From NCBI GenBank assembly GCA_902797105.1, contig CADBRL010000056.1:1-21150 (forward strand): DNA of 21,150 bases, given 5' to 3'. Positions 13,803-19,616 of the stretch are shown here, piece after piece. Within the stretch, counting starts at the first letter, position 1. Each line of letters opens with the position of its first letter. The translations under genes were made by a program, and so were the position numbers. The notes below the pieces were generated by a model. The model had not been told where the DNA came from. It was given only the letters and a program-made list of their open reading frames with translations, and ran no database searches. The DNA is from an uncultured Erysipelotrichaceae bacterium (lineage in GTDB: Bacteria > Bacillota_I > Bacilli_A > RF39 > UBA660).

Positions 13803-13831
13803 TTGATATTGTATTAAATTTATGGTATTAT
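13803..13831 (+). promoter_or_regulatory. Promoter of the DUF4143-type ATPase gene
   Basis: TTGATA (13803-13808), 17 bases, TATTAT (13826-13831) with TGG before it (extended -10), directly downstream of the three direct repeats. Confidence 0.75.
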
Positions 13832-13850
13832 TGTTTCAGAGGTGATAGTT

Positions 13851-15131
13851 ATGAAGCTAACAAAAAATGGTTATATACCAAGATTAATTGATAAATCAAT
13901 AGATGAAAATTTAAAAATTTTTGGTGCAATTAGTATTGAAGGCCCAAAATGGTGTGGAAAAACATGGACGGCATTAAATCATTCTAATAGTGTTGTTTAC
14001 TTAAATAATACTGTAGATAACTTTAAAGATAAAAATTTAGCTGAAATTGATGTTAATTTGATTTTAGATAAAGATAAGCCAGAACTTATTGATGAATGGC
14101 AAGAAGTCCCTGCTGTTTGGGATGCTGTAAGGTTTAAATGTGATCTTGATGACGGAAAAGGTAAATATATTTTAACAGGTTCAAGTGTTCCTGTAAGTGA
14201 CAAAATTCGTCACTCTGGCGCAGGAAGAATTTGTAAAATGAAAATGTATACTATGTCACTATTTGAACGTGGAGACTCTAGTGGTGATGTTTCTTTAGCT
14301 GATTTATTTGATGGGAAAATAAAAAATAAATTAGTTGATAAAGTAACTTTACAAAAAATAGCGGAGCTTATTGTAAGAGGTGGATGGCCGAATGCAATCG
14401 ATATGCCTATAGAAGGTGCTATAAAAATTACTAAAAGTTATATAGAGGCAGTTCTTGATAAGGATATAATTGAAATAGATGGAGTGCATAGAAGTAAACA
14501 AAAAATGGAAATGCTTCTTAGGTCTTTAGCAAGAAATGAAAGTACAGTTTCATCAAATAAAGTTTTAATGAAAGATGTTGATGATAATGTTACTGAAGAG
14601 GATTTAAATATAAGTAGAAATACCATTACCAATTATTTAGATGTTTTAGAAAGACTACATTTAATAGAAAATCAGAATTCTTTTACATATAAAATTCGTT
14701 CAAGATCTAATGTTGGCAAAAATGTTAAAAGACATTTTGTTGATCCATCACTTGGCTGTGCGGTTTTAAATATAACACCTGAAAAACTTATGAATGATTT
14801 GGAAACCATGGGGTTATATTTTGAAGCGTTAAGTGAAAGAGATTTAAAAATATATGCTGAAAATATTGGCGCTAAACTATATCATTATAGAGAAAACGAT
14901 ACTGGTGTAGAAGTTGATGCTATAGTTGAATTATCCGATGGTGAATATGGTGCGATTGAAATTAAGCTTGGTTCAAATAAGATTGATGAAGCTGTTGAAA
15001 GTTTAAATAGATTTTATAATTTAGCAGAGGTTAAACCAAAATTTATGTGTGTTATTTGTGGACTTTATGATGCTGTTGTAAAAAGGCCAGATGGAATATA
15101 TGTTTTTCCAATAACGGCGTTAAAACCATAG
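13851..15131 (+). CDS. AAA_14/DUF4143 ATPase with PD-(D/E)XK-like C-terminal domain
   Basis: A 426-aa member of the widespread, poorly understood ATPase family with an N-terminal AAA domain and C-terminal DUF4143. Walker A is GPKWCGKT (31-38), Walker B LIDEWQE (Asp81, Glu82), and ILTGSS is a sensor-like strand. A winged-helix-like stretch follows (SRNTITNYLDVLERLHLI). The C-terminal domain has a PD-(D/E)XK-type pattern, Asp356 then Glu370-Ile-Lys372, typical of nuclease-like folds, so DNA binding is plausible. ATG 13851 is chosen over GTG 13842 because AGAGGTGAT fits it. These genes are mobile between genomes and often strain-variable. Here one sits between tpiA and spo0A with its own promoter, repeats and terminator, like an inserted cargo gene. 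Substrate and role are unknown. Confidence 0.88.
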   Translation: MKLTKNGYIPRLIDKSIDENLKIFGAISIEGPKWCGKTWTALNHSNSVVYLNNTVDNFKDKNLAEIDVNLILDKDKPELIDEWQEVPAVWDAVRFKCDLDDGKGKYILTGSSVPVSDKIRHSGAGRICKMKMYTMSLFERGDSSGDVSLADLFDGKIKNKLVDKVTLQKIAELIVRGGWPNAIDMPIEGAIKITKSYIEAVLDKDIIEIDGVHRSKQKMEMLLRSLARNESTVSSNKVLMKDVDDNVTEEDLNISRNTITNYLDVLERLHLIENQNSFTYKIRSRSNVGKNVKRHFVDPSLGCAVLNITPEKLMNDLETMGLYFEALSERDLKIYAENIGAKLYHYRENDTGVEVDAIVELSDGEYGAIEIKLGSNKIDEAVESLNRFYNLAEVKPKFMCVICGLYDAVVKRPDGIYVFPITALKP

Positions 15132-15142
15132 GTAATATTATT

Positions 15143-15168
15143 AAAGATAGACTTGTTTTATCTTTTTT
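15143..15168 (+). terminator. Terminator of the ATPase gene
   Basis: A 7-bp stem (15143-15149 with 15159-15165), 9-base loop, T run. Confidence 0.65.
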
Positions 15169-15186
15169 CTTTGGTTTGTGACAGCA

Positions 15187-15193
15187 TTCGACA
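15187..15193 (-). promoter_or_regulatory. Perfect 0A box upstream of spo0A
   Basis: TTCGACA is the exact complement of the Spo0A-phosphate binding site TGTCGAA. It lies about 130 bases before the gene, suggesting autoregulation. TGTCAAT at 15199-15205 could be a degenerate partner in the opposite orientation. Confidence 0.6.
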
Positions 15194-15226
15194 TAAAGTG
15201 TCAATTGTTTACGCATGTTGACATTG

Positions 15227-15233
15227 CTCGACA
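15227..15233 (-). promoter_or_regulatory. Second, one-mismatch 0A box
   Basis: CTCGACA is the complement of TGTCGAG, one mismatch from the 0A consensus, 40 bases from the perfect site and just upstream of the promoter elements. Confidence 0.45.
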
Positions 15234-15249
15234 AAAGTTTTTGTAGCTT

Positions 15250-15278
15250 TTTGGAATATTGTATCTTATAATGAAGTT
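15250..15278 (+). promoter_or_regulatory. spo0A promoter region: sigma-A -10 overlapping a sigma-H-like element
   Basis: TATAAT at 15267-15272 is a perfect sigma-A -10 but lacks a good -35 at 17 bases. TGGAATA (15252-15258) and AATGAAGTT (15270-15278), 11 bases apart, resemble the sigma-H pattern AGGAWWW-11-RNNGAATWW with mismatches. Bacillus spo0A uses both a sigma-A and a sigma-H promoter with 0A boxes nearby, so the arrangement is credible, but the sigma-H call is weak. Confidence 0.4.
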
Positions 15279-15319
15279 GTGGGTGGAAGAATAAGATATA
15301 TTTTGAAAGGAAAAAACAC

Positions 15320-16084
15320 ATGAAGAAAACAGTAAGAGTAGTTGTAGTAGATGACAATGAGGCAGTGATAAGGAGTGTTAAAGAGTACTTTAAAAATAGC
15401 GAAATTGTGAATGTAGTTGGGGGTTTTACTAATGGAAAGGATGCTTTAAATTACTTATTGTCTAGTCCTGAAGCATATGACTTGTTAATGCTTGATTTAA
15501 TTTTAACTGGTATTGATGGTATCAGAATTATTGAAGAGATGAATCACAAAAAGATTAGTAAAAAAATAATGGTTCTATCAAGTTTTAAAGATGATTTTAC
15601 AATTAGAAGGGTCCAAGCTTTAGGTGGTAGTTATTTTATGTTAAAACCTGTTGATATGGACGTTGTTAATAGTAGAATTATGGATTTAGTAACTCATAAA
15701 GAAGAAATAAACATCGTCGGGGCAAGTAAAATTGAAATGAAAGTGAGTTCACTTTTACATGATTTAGGTATACCTTCTCATGTAAGAGGTTATCAATATA
15801 TTAGAGAAGGAGTTATGATGCTATACGCTGAAGGTGGTATGGCAACACTTGTTACTAAAGAGCTATATCCGAAGATTGCTAATAAATATAGAACAACATC
15901 TTCAAGAGTTGAGAGAGCCATTAGACATGCAATTGAAATAAGTTGGTCAAGAGGCGATATTAAACTTATGGAAAATTTATTTGGTAATAGTATTGATTTT
16001 GATAGGAGTAGACCAACTAACGCTGAATTTTTGTCTACTATAGCGGATAGGTTTAGAATTGATACTAAAGAACTTGTTATGTAA
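15320..16084 (+). CDS. spo0A: Stage 0 sporulation response regulator Spo0A
   Basis: Master transcription factor of endospore formation, activated by phosphorylation and binding 0A boxes. The receiver domain (about 1-125) has the acidic pocket Asp11/Asp12, phospho-acceptor Asp59 (LLMLDLILTG), a Ser at 87/88 and Lys109 in MLKPVD. After a short linker the DNA-binding domain is unmistakable: LHDLGIPSHVRGYQYIREG, then LYPKIANKYRTTSSRVERAI with RHAIEISWSRG, and the end NLFG...RPTNAEFLSTIADRFR. At 254 aa it is slightly shorter than Bacillus Spo0A (267). AAAGGA precedes the ATG by nine to ten bases. It is monocistronic, flanked by glycolytic genes instead of the usual spoIVB neighbour, which is unusual. 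Candidate 0A boxes lie upstream. Confidence 0.96.
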   Translation: MKKTVRVVVVDDNEAVIRSVKEYFKNSEIVNVVGGFTNGKDALNYLLSSPEAYDLLMLDLILTGIDGIRIIEEMNHKKISKKIMVLSSFKDDFTIRRVQALGGSYFMLKPVDMDVVNSRIMDLVTHKEEINIVGASKIEMKVSSLLHDLGIPSHVRGYQYIREGVMMLYAEGGMATLVTKELYPKIANKYRTTSSRVERAIRHAIEISWSRGDIKLMENLFGNSIDFDRSRPTNAEFLSTIADRFRIDTKELVM

Positions 16085-16107
16085 GCTTTGTTATTCAAGG
16101 CTTTTTT
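16083..16107 (+). terminator. Terminator of spo0A
   Basis: An 8-bp stem with one G-U (16083-16090 with 16096-16103), loop TTATT, then six T. The stop TAA (16082-16084) overlaps the left arm. Confidence 0.8.
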
Positions 16108-16108
16108 A

Positions 16109-16137
16109 TTGTAATTTTTTTTTAAGTGTGCTATTAT
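16109..16137 (+). promoter_or_regulatory. Promoter of gpmI
   Basis: TTGTAA (16109-16114), 17 bases, TATTAT (16132-16137) with TGC before it (extended -10). It begins two bases after the spo0A terminator. Confidence 0.65.
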
Positions 16138-16159
16138 TTTGATAGTGAAGGTGGAAAAA

Positions 16160-17656
16160 ATGAAAAAGATTTTAACTATTATATTAGATGGTTTCGGTTA
16201 TAGGGAAGAAGAAAAGGGTAATGCTATTAAAGCAGCTCATATGAATACTTTTCATGAACTTTGGAATAAATATCCTCATGCATTACTTGGTGCTAGTGAA
16301 GAATATGTTGGTCTTGCACATGGTCAGGCTGGTAATAGTGAAGTTGGACATATGACTATTGGGGCTGGTAGACTTTTAAAACAAAATGAAATTTTAGTAA
16401 ATGATTTTTTTGTAAATCCTGATATGGAAAATAAGAATGTATTGAAACTATTAGAAAATAAAGATAAAGATATTCATATAATGGGACTTTGTAGTGATGG
16501 AAATATTCATGCTGGTGTAGATGATTTTTTAAAAATGTTCGATTTTTTAGTAAATAATGGTTTTACTAAAATACATTTTCATTTGATAACTGATGGTAGA
16601 GATACTGGTGTTATGGATGCTAATAAATATATTGATATGATAAAGAGTGCTATTAAGAAAAATAAATGTGGTGATATAGCCACTGTTGCTGGTAGATATT
16701 ATGCTATGGATAGAGATGAAAATTGGGATAGAACTAAAGCATATTATGATTTAGTAGTAAGTGGTAAAGGTACTAGTTCTATAAATATTGAAAAAAGTAT
16801 TAAAAGTAGTTATGAAAAAGGTATTACTGATGAATTTATAAAACCTATTAAATGTAGTAATAATACTATTAAAAATGGTGATGTAATTATGTGGATGAAT
16901 TATAGAGCTGATAGAGCTAAACAAATACTCTCATCTATTGTTAACTGGAATTCTTTTGAAGGTTTTAGTGTGCGAAATATGAAAGATACTTTAGTATTTA
17001 GTTTTTTGCCTGTTGATAAAAAGATTAAAACATATAATTTGATTGAACCTTTAACTGTTAAAAATTCTTTGGGGCTTTATTTAAGTGAACTAGATTTTAC
17101 GCAAGCTAGAATTGCTGAAAGCGAAAAGTTTCCACATGTTACATACTTCTTTGATGGTGGTATTGATGGCAAAATTAAAGGTTGTGATAAGTTTCATATT
17201 CCATCACCAAGTGTTGCAACATATGATTTAAAACCTGAGATGAGTTGTGTTGAAGTTACTAAAAGAGTTATTTTGTCAATGAAAAATGATTATGATTTTA
17301 TTTTAGTTAATTTTGCTAATCCAGATATGGTTGGTCATACTGGTAATATGGATGCTGCGACGAATGCATGTACTGCGGTTGATATGTGTCTAGGTAAAAT
17401 AATGGAAAAAGCTGAAGAAAATTTTTATAAAGTTATAATTTTAGCTGACCATGGTAATGCTGATACAATGATTAATGAAGATGGTAGTATATGTACAACT
17501 CATACAACTAGTTTAGTGCCATTTATTATTTGTGACGATAAAATAAAATTAAAAGATAAAGGTTCATTAGTTAATGTGGCACCAACTATACTTGATTATA
17601 TGGATATAGCGATACCTAAAGAAATGGAAGGTACTGAGTCATTGATTGTTGAATAG
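16160..17656 (+). CDS. gpmI: 2,3-bisphosphoglycerate-independent phosphoglycerate mutase
   Basis: Converts 3-phosphoglycerate to 2-phosphoglycerate with two Mn ions, in lower glycolysis. It belongs to the alkaline-phosphatase superfamily. Visible motifs are the metal Asp10 in LDGFG, the phosphoserine Ser60 in GNSEVGHMTIGAGR, ITDGRDT, AGRYYAMDRDENWDR, MNYRADRAKQ, FANPDMVGHTGNMDAA, LADHGNADTM and HTTSLVPFI. Length is 498 aa from ATG 16160, chosen because GAAGGTGG lies six bases upstream. A TTG at 16139 in the same frame would sit at the promoter start site and is rejected. It usually follows pgk-tpiA directly; here the ATPase and spo0A separate them and it has its own promoter. Confidence 0.96.
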   Translation: MKKILTIILDGFGYREEEKGNAIKAAHMNTFHELWNKYPHALLGASEEYVGLAHGQAGNSEVGHMTIGAGRLLKQNEILVNDFFVNPDMENKNVLKLLENKDKDIHIMGLCSDGNIHAGVDDFLKMFDFLVNNGFTKIHFHLITDGRDTGVMDANKYIDMIKSAIKKNKCGDIATVAGRYYAMDRDENWDRTKAYYDLVVSGKGTSSINIEKSIKSSYEKGITDEFIKPIKCSNNTIKNGDVIMWMNYRADRAKQILSSIVNWNSFEGFSVRNMKDTLVFSFLPVDKKIKTYNLIEPLTVKNSLGLYLSELDFTQARIAESEKFPHVTYFFDGGIDGKIKGCDKFHIPSPSVATYDLKPEMSCVEVTKRVILSMKNDYDFILVNFANPDMVGHTGNMDAATNACTAVDMCLGKIMEKAEENFYKVIILADHGNADTMINEDGSICTTHTTSLVPFIICDDKIKLKDKGSLVNVAPTILDYMDIAIPKEMEGTESLIVE

Positions 17657-17664
17657 ATAAAATT

Positions 17665-17700
17665 AAAATTCTTAATATTTAATAATTGTTAAGAATTTTT
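17665..17700 (+). terminator. Terminator of gpmI
   Basis: An 11-bp perfect stem (17665-17675 with 17689-17699), 13-base loop, T run. Confidence 0.85.
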
Positions 17701-17701
17701 C

Positions 17702-17730
17702 TTGACTTTTAATGTGAAAATATTTATTCT
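17702..17730 (+). promoter_or_regulatory. Candidate promoter of the first pilin-like gene
   Basis: TTGACT (17702-17707), 17 bases, TATTCT (17725-17730). A nearer TATAAT at 17732-17737 would start transcription inside the ribosome site, so it is less likely to be used. Confidence 0.45.
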
Positions 17731-17754
17731 ATATAATATATGGAGGTTGATAAT

Positions 17755-19557
17755 GTGAGTAATAAAAAAGGATTTACTTTAACAGAATTAATTGTAGTGT
17801 TAGTTATTCTTTCATTAATTATATCAATATCTACGGTTGTTTTTATTAATGTTAGGAAAAATGCTTTGAAAAAAGATTATGATAATTTAGTGTTTTATTT
17901 AGAAGCTAAAGCTGAAGAATATGCAAGTGATACAAATATTACCACTGTAAGTGTAGATGATTTAATTAAAGAAGGATATGTTGTTCCTGATGATGGAGAA
18001 AACATTATTAATCCAGAAACAAATGAGAATATGAATTGTTATATTATTAAATCTATTTTTGAAAGTGGAAAGTATGAAGCTAAACTAAGTGAAAAGTTGG
18101 ATAGAATTAATGGGACTTGTAAAACTTATGATAAAACTGGAATGTTTGAAATGTGTGAGGTTAGTGGTAATACTTGTAAGTCTATTTCTAATAATAAATG
18201 GTTTAATAAAGATATTACTTTAGGTGTTAAATATGCAAATAGTGATACTAGAATAACTAATGCTACATTTTCTTGGACTAGTACAAATGGTTCTACGAGT
18301 AATTCGGATACTATAAGTGCTGAAACTAAAACTGTTAGTAAAAATACTTATAAATGTGAAATAGATGTTGATAATATAATTGGAGAAGCAATTAGTGTTA
18401 TAAATATTGATAAAGAAAAACCTATTATAAATAGTGTTAGCTTTGATAGAAATTGGCAAAAAGAAAAAGAAGTTGTTATAGATGCAACAGATAAGGATGG
18501 TTCTGGTGTTGATAAATATAGTGTAGTTTTAGAAAATGCTAGTTGTAATTATAAAGATACTAATAAGATTGTAGTTAATAAAATTGGTAAATATAAATAT
18601 TGTGTTATTGATAAAGCTGGTAATGAAACATTTGATTATGTAGAAACTGATAAAATTGATAGTGAAATTCCTAAGAATCCTGATATTACTGCTAGTGATG
18701 GTAAAACTCAAGATAAATGGCATTCTCAAAATTTTACACTTTCATTTAGTAGTAAAAATGTTGTTAGTACAATTACATATTATTATGGTACTTCTAAAGA
18801 TAATTTGAATGTAAGTGGTGATAAAGTTAGTATTGATGCTACTTATCATAATAAAACTATTTATGTAAAAGCATGTAATATTGTAAATTCTTGTAGTGGA
18901 ATTTCTAGTTATAAGGTTCTTATTGATACTGTAAAGCCAACGATTATAGCTAAAAATGCTAGTGTAACAATTCCTGAGGGAGAAAAGGTAATTTCAACAA
19001 CATTATTTATTGACCCTGTCTTTGGGGTTTCTGGTGGAAGTCTTACTTGTAATCCAGTTGATACTGCCCTTCTTAATTTGGGTACTCATACTGTTACTTG
19101 TACAGCGACAGGAAATAATGGTTTATCTAGTTTTGCAAGTGTTAGTTTAACTGTCGAAGCTGCTTATGTTTGTAGTGAAGGGACTCTTGTTAACCATCCT
19201 AGTTTAGGATACATTTGTACTGTTCCACCTGACTATACTACTAAAGAAAGTTGTACATATGGTCCTTGGGATCATTGTAAAGAGTCGTGTTCAAAATACC
19301 TTACTTCTAAATGTTTACAAACAACTAAAGTTTGTACAAGCTATTCAACCACTTGTATTACTATGTATGGCGGAAAAAAGATTTGTTTTCCAGGTGGAGC
19401 ATGTAATCAATATTATGAGTATTGTTCTAAGTATGAAGAAAAAGAAGTTTGTGTACCTACAATGTGTGATAAATGTGTAAATATTCCAATTCTTTGTCAT
19501 GATGGTTGGACAATTGCAGATGGAATGTGTTATAAAAATGCAACTAAAGCAAGTTAG
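17755..19557 (+). CDS. Type IV prepilin-like protein with Ig-like, HYR-like and Cys-rich domains
   Basis: A predicted surface or pilus-tip protein, 600 aa. The N-terminus is a classic prepilin: short leader MSNKKG, cleavage before Phe7, FTLTEL with the conserved Glu at mature position 5 (residue 11), then a hydrophobic helix to about residue 30. A pilin-like region runs to about 150. Ig-like modules follow near 222-310 and 313-392, the second carrying a DGxxxxxWH motif with Trp322. A HYR-like domain covers about 393-470. Residues 473-600 hold 16 cysteines, with GPWDHCKESC resembling a thrombospondin type-1 start. GTG 17755 is chosen because GGAGG lies eight bases upstream and it leaves a minimal basic leader; ATG 17740 overlaps that site. 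A prepilin peptidase is needed but not in this window. The downstream gene is a close paralog. Confidence 0.85.
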   Translation: MSNKKGFTLTELIVVLVILSLIISISTVVFINVRKNALKKDYDNLVFYLEAKAEEYASDTNITTVSVDDLIKEGYVVPDDGENIINPETNENMNCYIIKSIFESGKYEAKLSEKLDRINGTCKTYDKTGMFEMCEVSGNTCKSISNNKWFNKDITLGVKYANSDTRITNATFSWTSTNGSTSNSDTISAETKTVSKNTYKCEIDVDNIIGEAISVINIDKEKPIINSVSFDRNWQKEKEVVIDATDKDGSGVDKYSVVLENASCNYKDTNKIVVNKIGKYKYCVIDKAGNETFDYVETDKIDSEIPKNPDITASDGKTQDKWHSQNFTLSFSSKNVVSTITYYYGTSKDNLNVSGDKVSIDATYHNKTIYVKACNIVNSCSGISSYKVLIDTVKPTIIAKNASVTIPEGEKVISTTLFIDPVFGVSGGSLTCNPVDTALLNLGTHTVTCTATGNNGLSSFASVSLTVEAAYVCSEGTLVNHPSLGYICTVPPDYTTKESCTYGPWDHCKESCSKYLTSKCLQTTKVCTSYSTTCITMYGGKKICFPGGACNQYYEYCSKYEEKEVCVPTMCDKCVNIPILCHDGWTIADGMCYKNATKAS

Positions 19558-19575
19558 AAATAATTTGCTTTTTTT
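19546..19575 (+). terminator. Terminator between the two pilin-like genes
   Basis: A 10-bp stem with one G-U (19546-19555 with 19562-19571), 6-base loop, then a T run. The TAG stop of the first gene (19555-19557) is in the stem and loop. Confidence 0.75.
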
Positions 19576-19576
19576 C

Positions 19577-19582
19577 TATAAT
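19577..19582 (+). promoter_or_regulatory. Candidate -10 of the second pilin-like gene
   Basis: TATAAT at 19577-19582 is suitably placed before GGAGG (19604-19608), but no good -35 is visible. A second TATAAT at 19594-19599 lies within the block shared with the first gene and is too close to the ribosome site. Confidence 0.3.
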
Positions 19583-19616
19583 AATGTTATCCTTATAATA
19601 TATGGAGGTTGATAAA

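Noticed and set aside
15052..15357. Minus-strand ORF across the ATPase end and spo0A promoter
   Set aside because: Low-complexity, overlaps two real genes and promoter sites, no ribosome site or homology.
16139..16159. TTG start for gpmI giving seven extra residues
   Set aside because: It overlaps the predicted transcription start region, and GAAGGTGG fits ATG 16160.
17702..17737. TTGACT paired with the perfect TATAAT at 17732
   Set aside because: Spacing is 24 bases, and the start site would fall in the ribosome-binding site; TATTCT at 17 bases is preferred.
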